The notes under the pieces were generated by a model. That model searched no databases and had not been told where the DNA came from. It saw only the letters and a program-made list of their open reading frames with translations. This document shows positions 1 through 5,746 of a DNA stretch of 5,746 nucleotides, piece after piece; positions within the stretch are counted from its first letter, which is position 1; each line of letters opens with the position of its first letter. The DNA comes from Pseudomonadota bacterium. GTDB taxonomy: Bacteria; Pseudomonadota; Alphaproteobacteria; Rhizobiales; Rhizobiaceae. The stretch lies in the NCBI GenBank assembly GCA_023388675.1, contig JAEWFU010000356.1, positions 1 through 5,746 on the forward strand, read 5' to 3'. Made by a program: the position numbers and the translations under genes.

Positions 1-836
1 GCAAGTCCGGCAACGATGGTGCTGTCGAGACCGGAAGACAGGAACACGCCTACCGGCACGTCGCTCACCAGATGATCGCGCACCGCTGCTTCGAGCGTTG
101 TGCGCACCGCTTCGACGGCCTCCGATCGGCTAAGATGCGCCTCGGGTCGTGGCGGCGACCAGTAGTGCACCGGCGGCTCTTCTTCTCCCCTCGGCGTCAG
201 CATCTGCCAAGCGCCGGCCGGAAACGACCGGATGTTGCGGAACATCGTATGGGGATGCTGGCACGCGCCGTAGGAAAACAGCCCCGCGATGCCTCGCGGA
301 TCGATCTGCGGCTCGATGAGGCCGGAAGCGAGAATGGCACGCACCTCGCTGGCGAAGACGAATGTGCGCCCGCGCCGGCCGACATAGAGCGGCTTGATAC
401 CGAGGGGGTCCCGTGCGAGCATCAGTTCCCCGGTCGCAACCCGGTAGAATGCGAACGCGAACATGCCCTGCAATCGCGACAGGGCACGCGGCCCCCACTC
501 GACGAGCGCGTGCAGCAGCACTTCGGAATCGCTGTCGCTCAGAAAGATGGCACCGCCGGCGCTCAACTCCTCCTTGAGATCGCGATAGTTGTATATCTCG
601 CCATTGTAGACGAGCACGTCGCCGGTATCCGGATGAACCATCGGCTGCGCGCCTTGCGCCGAAAGGTCGATGATCGAGAGGCGTCGGTGTCCAAGGCCGA
701 TTGTCGCGTCGCCCATCGGCAGATAATGCTCGCCGCCGCCGTCCGGGCCACGATGACGCTGCGCATGCACCATGGCTGGCAACGCCAGGCGCGCGATCCC
801 CCCATCCTGGCAGATGACACCTGCTAGACCGCACAT
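1..836 (-). CDS. asnB: Asparagine synthase (glutamine-hydrolysing) family protein, N-terminal part, cut by window edge
   Basis: Reading the minus strand from the ATG at 836-834 gives 278 uninterrupted residues before the window edge; the family is usually about 600 aa, so under half is visible. The start MCGLAG puts the class II glutamine amidotransferase nucleophile at Cys2. Further family motifs are RHRGPD (27-32), HRRLSIIDLS (50-59), NGEIYN (78-83), SDSDSE (100-105) and ARDPLGIKPLY (141-151). The ATP pyrophosphatase loop SSGLDS (267-272) starts the synthetase domain just before the edge. The known family reaction hydrolyses glutamine and passes ammonia to an adenylated carboxylate, classically aspartate. 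This is the third gene of the leftward operon and overlaps the preceding glycosyltransferase by 13 nt in another frame; GGAAG at 848-844 is a well-placed ribosome site. Its place among glycosyltransferases leaves room for a sugar-carboxyl amidotransferase role (inference). The family is certain, the acceptor substrate is not. Confidence 0.93.
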   Translation of the reverse strand, partial: MCGLAGVICQDGGIARLALPAMVHAQRHRGPDGGGEHYLPMGDATIGLGHRRLSIIDLSAQGAQPMVHPDTGDVLVYNGEIYNYRDLKEELSAGGAIFLSDSDSEVLLHALVEWGPRALSRLQGMFAFAFYRVATGELMLARDPLGIKPLYVGRRGRTFVFASEVRAILASGLIEPQIDPRGIAGLFSYGACQHPHTMFRNIRSFPAGAWQMLTPRGEEEPPVHYWSPPRPEAHLSRSEAVEAVRTTLEAAVRDHLVSDVPVGVFLSSGLDSTIVAGL

Positions 837-2083
837 TGCAATTCTTCCGTTTTGGTCGATGCGGCTGGATCGAAGGCGGCCCACAGCCGCCTTCCATAGG
901 CAGCCACATCGAACTCGGCCGCCCGAGCCCGCGCATTGCGCCCCATCCACACGACCAGATCGGGGTCGGCTGCCAGCAGCGAAATCCTGTCGCAAAGGGC
1001 GTCGACGTCGCCCGCAGCGCAGACGAAACCGTCAACACCATCGCGAACGACGCTCCCTGCATTCGGCGTCGTCACGACAGGCAGTCCGGCCGCGAGCGCC
1101 TCATAGATAACCGTTGCCGACCCCTCGCAGATCGACGGCAGGAAGAAGATGTCGGCCCAGTCGTATTGCGCCGGAATTTCGGAACGAGGCACCTGCCCCG
1201 TCACGGTGAGTGCGTCAGCCAGCTCGCGCTGGCGCGCCGCCGGCAGCTGCTCGATCGGCCCGACGAAGCGGAACGACGCCTCCTTGCTCAGACGCAATGC
1301 CGAGGCCATGACGTCGGGCGTGCCTTTCCGAAGGCAGGCGGCACCCACCGTCAGCACCCGCAGCCGGCCCGGCAACCTAGGTTTGGAAGGATTGCGCACG
1401 ACCGTCGCGTCGACGCCATAAGGAACGACCACGCAACGCTCGACCGGCCCTCCTGCAGCAGCTATACCGTCGCGCACGAATTCTGATGCGCATATGACGA
1501 GATCGGCCGCATCCCATTCGTCCTTTTCGCGCTGCGCGTACTCACCGGCCAGCGGCACCTCGTCCGGCGCCGGCTCCCAGCCCGGATGCCGCTCGGTTTC
1601 GACGGCCACCAGGCGATCGGCCACCGAACGTGGCGCGATGACCTGCTCCACGGCGCTCCAGAGGCCCTGGCCGCGCGCTGCGTGCAACTGTTCGAGACAC
1701 TCCCCGCTCATGCCATAGAACGCGCTTGCTTCCCCGAAGCCTTCCGCCACCACGGCACGCGAGAATGCACGTCCGGCCTCCAGCGCGACCTGGGTGTCGA
1801 CGGCGATGGTCGGCGTCATCATCCGGCGAATGGCCGACTCCAGCCCGATCTTTTCGAAGCAGCGTATCTTGTGCGGCGGTATGCCTTGCGGAACCCTACC
1901 GGCGAGGCGACGCAGCGAGGCAGGCAAGGCGCGGCGCGGCATCATGGCAAGCGTGCGCGGCCAACCGCGGGTCGCGCAGATATCCGTGTTCAATCGCTCC
2001 AGATGGCCAAGCTTGTGGAAGATGCGAGGCACCGCATAATGCATGCGCGCCCCGAGTTGGCTGACGACGACCGTACCCTTCAT
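824..2083 (-). CDS. GT4-type glycosyltransferase (GT-B fold), second gene of leftward operon
   Basis: A 419-aa protein of ordinary length for a GT4 retaining glycosyltransferase, which moves a sugar from a nucleotide donor to an acceptor, probably a lipid-linked glycan at the cytoplasmic face of the inner membrane. The N-terminal half begins [20 protein letters not shown], resembling a set of bacterial GT4 proteins. The C-terminal Rossmann half carries ICASEFVRDGI (197-207), VPYGVD (220-225), VGAACLRKGT (246-255) and the donor-site motif CEGSATVIYEALAAGLPVV (319-337), in which Glu320 and Glu328 form an intact EX7E. No signal peptide or membrane segment is apparent. The ATG at 2083-2081 overlaps the upstream gene's TGA as ATGA, implying coupled translation; GGAGG at 2100-2096 lies 12 nt upstream, rather far but usable. 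It ends TAG at 826-824, inside the start of the AsnB-like gene. Donor and acceptor sugars cannot be read from sequence. Confidence 0.93.
   Translation of the reverse strand: MKGTVVVSQLGARMHYAVPRIFHKLGHLERLNTDICATRGWPRTLAMMPRRALPASLRRLAGRVPQGIPPHKIRCFEKIGLESAIRRMMTPTIAVDTQVALEAGRAFSRAVVAEGFGEASAFYGMSGECLEQLHAARGQGLWSAVEQVIAPRSVADRLVAVETERHPGWEPAPDEVPLAGEYAQREKDEWDAADLVICASEFVRDGIAAAGGPVERCVVVPYGVDATVVRNPSKPRLPGRLRVLTVGAACLRKGTPDVMASALRLSKEASFRFVGPIEQLPAARQRELADALTVTGQVPRSEIPAQYDWADIFFLPSICEGSATVIYEALAAGLPVVTTPNAGSVVRDGVDGFVCAAGDVDALCDRISLLAADPDLVVWMGRNARARAAEFDVAAYGRRLWAAFDPAASTKTEELQCAV
2080..2083 (-). other. ATGA stop-start overlap between the two glycosyltransferase genes
   Basis: On the minus strand the last two bases of the TGA of the WbuB-like gene lie in the four-base ATGA that also holds the ATG of the next glycosyltransferase. 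This arrangement is a well-known sign of translational coupling and supports one polycistronic message for the leftward genes. Confidence 0.85.
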
Positions 2084-3333
2084 GCGGTTGCTGCGCCTCC
2101 GCGCGTTTCAACGGGAATGCCGCTCTGCGGCGCAAGCTTCAGCACCGCGCGAAGCCACGAATTGACACCGATGCCGATCGAATATTCGTTCTCGAACAAC
2201 CGCCTTGCGTTGTCGCCCAGCATGCGCAGGCGCTCTTCGTCATCGCGGAGCGCAACGATCCCGGCAGCCAGGCCTTGCGCATCGCCGATCTCGAACGCGC
2301 TTCCGCAATCGTAATCGCGCGCGACGCGAGCGACTTCTCCACCGAGCGAACCGACGAAGAGCGTCGGCCGGCCTGCGGCCAGCACACCGTAGAATTTGCT
2401 GGGAATGATGCAGTGCTCGAGTTCCGGCAGCAGCGACACAAGATGAGCATCCGCCACGCACAGGCTTTGCGACAGCACGCCGATCGGCTGCAAAGGCTTG
2501 AAGACGACGTTTTGGAGCCGGCGGCGCTTCACCTCCGCCTCGACCATCTTGCGCTGTTGTCCGTCGCCCACCATCAGGAAATGTATGTCGCTCTGGTCGC
2601 GCAGCCGGTCCGCCGCTTCGAGCAGCGTCGAGAAATCGTGCGCACGCCCGAAATTGCCGGAGTAGCCGACGACGAACTTGTCCCGTAGGCCCCATTCGGT
2701 GCGGAGCTCATTCGTCTGCCGGTCGATCGGCCGTATCTCGCCGCCGTCGGACCAGTGATGAACGACCGAGATCGGCGTCGTGGTGGTCGCTGCCAGATGG
2801 CGCGCCATGGTGCCCGTCGGACAGATGATCAACGAGGCGCGGCGATCCGACCAGTTCCTCAGGCGCAGCGCGAGCGCTGCAAGCCGTGGATGCCGATCCA
2901 GCATGCCGAGTTCGATCGCGGTTTCCGGAAACAGGTCCATGACCCAGTTGACCAGCGCTGCGCCGCGCAGGCGGATCGGCAAGGCCGTCGCCACAGAAAG
3001 CAGCGGCGGGTCGGTGCAGTTGACGCAAAGATCGCCGCGACGGGCATTCACCAGCATCCACCACGCAGCCAGCACGTGGAACGAAAGGTAGTCGACGGCT
3101 CGGCCGGGCAGGCTCCCCCTGCCAAATGCGGAAGTCGCCAGTCTCGTGACCTCGACCCCCTGGATCGTCTCGCGGGCCGGAAGCACCGTTTCATTGTCGT
3201 TATGGAGTTGCCGGCTTGCCACGACGGCCACCGAATAGCCCCGCTTGGCAAGCGCGAAGGCCAGCCCGGAGACCATTCGGCTCGTTGCCGACTGGTCGGG
3301 ATGGAAATAGCGATTGACGAGAACGATCCGCAT
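2080..3333 (-). CDS. WbuB-like GT4 glycosyltransferase, first gene of leftward operon
   Basis: A 417-aa protein with the layout of WbuB-like GT4 enzymes, such as those adding amino or deoxy sugars in O-antigen and capsule assembly. It starts [20 protein letters not shown], the usual opening strand and loop with the acceptor-side Pro/Asp/Ser region. Later marks are [17 protein letters not shown] (129-145), HHWSDGG (192-198), [19 protein letters not shown] (223-241), MVGDGQ (254-259) and [19 protein letters not shown] (308-326). The stretch [11 protein letters not shown] is hydrophobic but too short to call a membrane segment. In the C-terminal donor loop the expected second glutamate of EX7E is Gly316 (FYGVLAAG), and no glutamate lies eight residues before it, so the classical EX7E is absent. 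The ATG at 3333 has only a weak AGG about 10 nt upstream, but no other start fits the N-terminus better. It ends TGA at 2082-2080, overlapping the next start by 4 nt. Family is firm; sugar specificity is unknown. Confidence 0.93.
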   Translation of the reverse strand: MRIVLVNRYFHPDQSATSRMVSGLAFALAKRGYSVAVVASRQLHNDNETVLPARETIQGVEVTRLATSAFGRGSLPGRAVDYLSFHVLAAWWMLVNARRGDLCVNCTDPPLLSVATALPIRLRGAALVNWVMDLFPETAIELGMLDRHPRLAALALRLRNWSDRRASLIICPTGTMARHLAATTTTPISVVHHWSDGGEIRPIDRQTNELRTEWGLRDKFVVGYSGNFGRAHDFSTLLEAADRLRDQSDIHFLMVGDGQQRKMVEAEVKRRRLQNVVFKPLQPIGVLSQSLCVADAHLVSLLPELEHCIIPSKFYGVLAAGRPTLFVGSLGGEVARVARDYDCGSAFEIGDAQGLAAGIVALRDDEERLRMLGDNARRLFENEYSIGIGVNSWLRAVLKLAPQSGIPVETRGGAATA

Positions 3334-3402
3334 GCGAGGGCCTGTGTTCGTTTGTGCGACGCAGGCTGTGTCTTCGGCACGGGAACCGCAATTTCAGCGA
3401 AA

Positions 3403-3461
3403 GGTGGAGCGAGGGCGGTATTCGAACCCACCTACCCCTTATGGCTGCGGAAGGCCGCTCC
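3403..3461 (-). other. tRNA-3'-half-like sequence (degenerate or fortuitous)
   Basis: On the minus strand GGAGCGG (3461-3455) can pair over seven bases, one of them G-T, with TCGCTCC (3412-3406). That is followed by A, CC and then T rather than a full CCA. Just inside the 3' arm is GTGGGTTCGAATACCGC (3432-3416), which resembles a T-arm with the TTCGAAT loop. However, the closing 53-61 pair would be G-A, and a G-T pair is also needed. Only about 59 nt are enclosed, too few for D and anticodon arms, and no anticodon arm is seen. It is not called a tRNA gene. It may be a tRNA fragment, a small structured RNA, or chance in GC-rich DNA. Confidence 0.25.
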
Positions 3462-3598
3462 GATTGCGGCAGGGCGTGCCACCCGCCTGCAGGCTACACC
3501 TTTAGGGCTGTGCCGCTTCGCCCCGCTATGCACCTATTTGGCAAGTTCCGCGCCCGCTCGGCAGAGGCAAAGCTGCGGTCTGGTTTTGTCACATCCAA

Positions 3599-3604
3599 AG
3601 GGGG
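3599..3604 (+). promoter_or_regulatory. Ribosome binding site that fixes the gmd TTG start
   Basis: AGGGGG sits five bases before the TTG at 3610-3612. It is the only strong Shine-Dalgarno-like sequence close to the conserved N-terminus of Gmd, and it decides the start in a frame that otherwise stays open far upstream with no ATG or GTG nearby that would fit the family. Confidence 0.75.
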
Positions 3605-3609
3605 CGCAA

Positions 3610-4683
3610 TTGCCGAAACAGCGAGCACTCATCATCGGCGTCACGGGACAGGATGGTTCCTATCTCGCGGAGCTTCTGCTCTCGAAGGGCTATGAGGTCC
3701 ACGGTCTGAAGCGGCGTTCGTCCTCCTTTAACACTGCGCGCATCGATCACCTCTATCAGGACCCGCACGACGACGATGTTCGTTTCATCCTGCACTATGG
3801 CGACCTGACAGACGCGACAAATCTCTGCCGCGTGATCCAGAAGGTGAAGCCGCACGAGATCTACAATCTCGGCGCCCAGAGCCATGTCCAGGTGAGCTTC
3901 GAAACGCCCGAATATACGGCGAACGCCGACGCGCTCGGCACGCTGCGGCTGCTGGAGGCGATCCGCATCCTCGGCATGGAGAAGGAGTGCCGCTTCTACC
4001 AGGCCTCGACGTCCGAGCTGTTCGGGAAGACCGCACCGACGGCGCAGAACGAGCTGACGCCTTTCGTGCCGCAGAGCCCCTACGCGACGGCCAAGCTCTT
4101 TTCATACTGGACCACGGTCAACTATCGCGACGCCTACGGCATGCATGCGTCGAACGGCATTCTCTTCAACCATGAAAGCCCGGTGCGCGGTGAGACGTTC
4201 GTGACCCGCAAGATCACCCGGGGAGTCGCCGCCATCGAACACGGCCTGCAGAAGCGGCTCATGCTCGGCAATCTGGATGCGAAGCGCGATTGGGGCCACG
4301 CCCGCGATTACGTGGAAGGCATGTGGCGCATCGTCCAGCAGGATATCCCTGACGACTACCTGCTGGCGACGGGCGAGACCCATACCGTTCGCGAATTCGT
4401 CGAGAAAGCCTTCTCGGTCGTCGACTGTCCGATCGAATGGGCGGGAAGCGGCGTCGAGGAAATCGGTATCGACACGCGCAGCGGCAACACGATCATCGAG
4501 ATCGACCCTCGCTACTTCCGACCGAACGAGGTGGACTTCCTGCTGGGAGATTCCACGAAGGCGCGAGAAAAGCTGGGCTGGTCGCACCACTGCTCCTTCG
4601 ACGATCTCGTTGCCGAGATGGTCAGCTCGGACATGAGAACCATAGCGCTCGAGGCAGGTCGCAATGACTTCTATGGCATGTGA
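3610..4683 (+). CDS. gmd: GDP-mannose 4,6-dehydratase
   Basis: A 357-aa short-chain dehydrogenase/reductase of the extended type, close to the family's usual length. It converts GDP-D-mannose to GDP-4-keto-6-deoxy-D-mannose with bound NADP, the first committed step to GDP-L-fucose and related sugars, in the cytoplasm. Visible marks, counting TTG as residue 1: nucleotide-binding GVTGQDG (10-16), the Gmd-typical [16 protein letters not shown] (34-49), HYGDLTD (62-68), catalytic Thr134 and Glu136 in STSELFG, Tyr158 and Lys162 (YATAK), [16 protein letters not shown] (187-202), [10 protein letters not shown] (226-235) and [16 protein letters not shown] (302-317). The TTG start is chosen because the Rossmann strand begins five residues later and AGGGGG lies five bases upstream. 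The frame is open back to 2755, but that part is antisense to the glycosyltransferase gene and unlike any Gmd. It is first in a two-gene unit with fcl, overlapping it by 20 nt. Confidence 0.97.
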   Translation: MPKQRALIIGVTGQDGSYLAELLLSKGYEVHGLKRRSSSFNTARIDHLYQDPHDDDVRFILHYGDLTDATNLCRVIQKVKPHEIYNLGAQSHVQVSFETPEYTANADALGTLRLLEAIRILGMEKECRFYQASTSELFGKTAPTAQNELTPFVPQSPYATAKLFSYWTTVNYRDAYGMHASNGILFNHESPVRGETFVTRKITRGVAAIEHGLQKRLMLGNLDAKRDWGHARDYVEGMWRIVQQDIPDDYLLATGETHTVREFVEKAFSVVDCPIEWAGSGVEEIGIDTRSGNTIIEIDPRYFRPNEVDFLLGDSTKAREKLGWSHHCSFDDLVAEMVSSDMRTIALEAGRNDFYGM

Positions 4684-5665
4684 TCAGACGTTCGACCTTC
4701 GCGGCAAACGGGTCTGGATCGCCGGGCACACGGGGCTTGTCGGCTCTGCGCTTCACAGGCGCCTTTCGCGGGAGCCGTGCGCATTGCTTACCGCCGGCCA
4801 TGAGGAGCTCGATCTCATTCGCCAGGACGCCACCGAAAAGTGGATGCGCCGGATGCGGCCGCAGGTCGTGGTTGTCGCGGCAGCCCGCGTCGGCGGCATC
4901 ATGGCCAATTCCCGCTACCCGGCCGACTTCCTCTACGACAATCTGATGATTGCCGCGAATGTGCTGAGGACCGCGCACGAGATCGGCGTCGAACGGCTCG
5001 TATGGCTCGGCTCGAGTTGCATCTATCCGCGCGAGGCCGAACAGCCCATCCAGGAAGAGTCTCTTCTGACCGGGCCGCTGGAGGCGACCAACGAAGCCTA
5101 TGCGATCGCCAAGATCGCCGGACTCAAGCTGGCGGAATCCTACAGCCGCCAGCATGGCCAGCAGTTTTTCACGGTAATGCCCTGCAACCTCTACGGCCCG
5201 AACGACAATTTCGACCCGCAGAACTCGCACGTCATCCCCGCTCTCATGCGCAGGATGCACGAAGCCAAAGAGGCCGGGGCGGAAACCGTGGAGCTTTGGG
5301 GCACGGGAAAGCCGCTCCGGGAATTCCTCCACGTCGACGATCTGGCGGATGCGGTGGTGCTTTTGCTCAGGCGTCATGTGAGTGGCGAGCCGGTGAATGT
5401 CGGGTCGAGTCTCGAAGTTTCGATAGCCGATCTCGCGCGTCTGGTGGCCCGTGTCGTCGGGTATCGTGGCCGGATCCTCTTCGACCCGACCAAGCCAGAT
5501 GGAACGCCGCGAAAGGTCCTGGGCTCGCAGCGCGTCCGGTCGCTCGGCTGGCAGCCGCGCATTTCCCTCGAAGACGGGCTTGCTGAGATGTATCGCGCCT
5601 GGCGGTCACGCAACGCGACCACGCAACCACAGTTGCGCCGCGCCATGGAGCGGGTCTCCGGCTGA
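4664..5665 (+). CDS. fcl: GDP-L-fucose synthase (GDP-4-keto-6-deoxymannose 3,5-epimerase-4-reductase)
   Basis: A 333-aa extended SDR enzyme, slightly longer than the roughly 310-320 aa typical of the family; the extra residues are at the ends. It turns the Gmd product into GDP-L-fucose by double epimerisation and NADPH reduction in the cytoplasm; family synonyms are wcaG and nolK. Visible marks: nucleotide-binding GHTGLVG (21-27), AAARVGGI (72-79), SSCIYP (117-122), Tyr146/Lys150 in [14 protein letters not shown] (175-183), NSHVIPA (187-193) and [19 protein letters not shown] (212-230). Cys119 and His189 match the acid-base pair known in the E. coli enzyme. Two in-frame ATGs exist, at 4664 and 4673; the first is preferred because GAGGCAGG (4651-4658) is correctly spaced for it. 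Both overlap the end of gmd in another frame, so translation is probably coupled. All expected catalytic residues are present. Confidence 0.97.
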   Translation: MTSMACDQTFDLRGKRVWIAGHTGLVGSALHRRLSREPCALLTAGHEELDLIRQDATEKWMRRMRPQVVVVAAARVGGIMANSRYPADFLYDNLMIAANVLRTAHEIGVERLVWLGSSCIYPREAEQPIQEESLLTGPLEATNEAYAIAKIAGLKLAESYSRQHGQQFFTVMPCNLYGPNDNFDPQNSHVIPALMRRMHEAKEAGAETVELWGTGKPLREFLHVDDLADAVVLLLRRHVSGEPVNVGSSLEVSIADLARLVARVVGYRGRILFDPTKPDGTPRKVLGSQRVRSLGWQPRISLEDGLAEMYRAWRSRNATTQPQLRRAMERVSG

Positions 5666-5746
5666 GGCGCAGTGACCTCGCGGCATCGCCCGCCCGCGCC
5701 CTAATTCGTCTAGCGTCTTATGCTCCTCGGTGGAGGAGCCTTATCT
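5666..5746 (+). other. Non-coding tail after fcl
   Basis: The 81 bases to the right edge hold no recognisable coding start on either strand. The only visible structure is the hairpin at 5722-5739. Whether a further gene follows cannot be told. Confidence 0.5.
5722..5744 (+). terminator. Possible rho-independent terminator after fcl
   Basis: GCTCCTC (5722-5728) and GAGGAGC (5733-5739) form a perfect 7-bp stem with a GGTG loop, 56 nt beyond the fcl stop, followed by CTTATCT. The stem is GC-rich as in terminators, but the tail has few consecutive Ts, so termination may be weak. A regulatory hairpin ahead of the next gene is an alternative. CTTAT is repeated on both sides of the stem (5717-5721 and 5740-5744). 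Confidence 0.4.

Larger units (their letters stand above)
3334..3609. promoter_or_regulatory. Divergent intergenic region between the glycosyltransferase operon and gmd-fcl
   Basis: These 276 bp lie between two divergent start codons, so they must contain the leftward promoter and most likely the rightward one. No convincing -35/-10 pair was found on either strand. TTGGCA at 3538-3543 resembles a -35 box but has no -10 at the right distance. No nod-box-like sequence is seen. Structure that is visible: AGGTGG/CCACCT arms at 3402-3407 and 3428-3433, a GCCGC/GCGGC hairpin at 3454-3470, and the 10-bp perfect palindrome GCCTGCAGGC at 3485-3494. In a GC-rich stretch of this size such short repeats can occur by chance. 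Open frames crossing it look like non-coding read-through with no recognisable protein and no good ribosome site. The part nearest gmd supplies its ribosome site. Confidence 0.55.

Noticed and set aside
72..827. Plus-strand 251-aa open frame
   Set aside because: It lies opposite the AsnB-like gene, which has every family motif. The composition is that of a GC-rich shadow and there is no recognisable domain.
130..1062. Minus-strand 310-aa open frame
   Set aside because: It runs in another frame across two real genes and shows no domain. The AsnB-like frame explains this stretch.
836..1486. Plus-strand 216-aa open frame
   Set aside because: Antisense to the GT4 gene with its intact EX7E motif, and shows no recognisable protein features.
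3334..3461. Permuted two-piece tmRNA of alphaproteobacteria
   Set aside because: A T-arm-like sequence and a GCTGAAAT string are present on the minus strand, but the leftward gene begins about 70 nt later and there is no tag reading frame or coding piece.
3466..3482. Sigma-54 type promoter on the minus strand (GTGGCACG followed by TGC)
   Set aside because: The GG and GC elements are 8 rather than 10 bases apart, and the TTGC element is not preserved.
2755..3609. N-terminal extension of Gmd of about 285 residues
   Set aside because: It is the antisense shadow of the WbuB-like gene plus the intergenic region, is rich in Arg and Gln, and resembles no Gmd domain. The conserved N-terminus begins at 3610.
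3334..3609. Nod box that would make gmd-fcl Nod-factor fucosylation genes (noeL/nolK)
   Set aside because: No nod-box-like sequence was found, and the neighbours are general polysaccharide genes.
4622..5377. Minus-strand 251-aa open frame
   Set aside because: Antisense to fcl, whose motifs are complete; it is a shadow frame.

Overview
The window is a piece of a surface-polysaccharide (exopolysaccharide, capsule or O-antigen) locus from a GC-rich bacterium. Protein style, codon use and gene content suggest an alphaproteobacterium, perhaps of the Hyphomicrobiales (rhizobial) type. That assignment rests on general resemblance only; no rRNA or other taxonomic marker is present.

Layout: there are five genes in two divergent transcription units. 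On the minus strand, reading leftward from 3333, are a WbuB-like GT4 glycosyltransferase (3333-2080), a second GT4 glycosyltransferase (2083-824), and the N-terminal 278 residues of a glutamine-hydrolysing asparagine synthase family protein (836 to the left edge, cut by the window). These three overlap by 4 and 13 nt and look like one translationally coupled operon. On the plus strand are gmd (GDP-mannose 4,6-dehydratase, TTG start at 3610, ends 4683) and fcl (GDP-L-fucose synthase, 4664-5665), overlapping by 20 nt. A 276-bp intergenic region (3334-3609) separates the two units and must hold the leftward promoter and most likely the rightward one. It also holds a short tRNA-3'-half-like sequence on the minus strand. 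The last 81 bases after fcl are non-coding and end in a small GC-rich hairpin that may be a terminator.

How the genes fit together: Gmd converts GDP-D-mannose to GDP-4-keto-6-deoxy-D-mannose, and Fcl epimerises and reduces this to GDP-L-fucose. The two glycosyltransferases probably add sugars to a lipid-linked repeat unit. Whether either one transfers fucose cannot be told from sequence. The AsnB-like protein either makes asparagine or, as an idea raised by its position inside a glycan operon, amidates a sugar carboxyl group.

No mobile element, CRISPR array, complete RNA gene or clearly novel system was found. The points worth a second look are the non-ATG gmd start, the tRNA-like element, the AsnB-like protein in a glycosyltransferase operon, and the missing EX7E glutamates in the WbuB-like enzyme.
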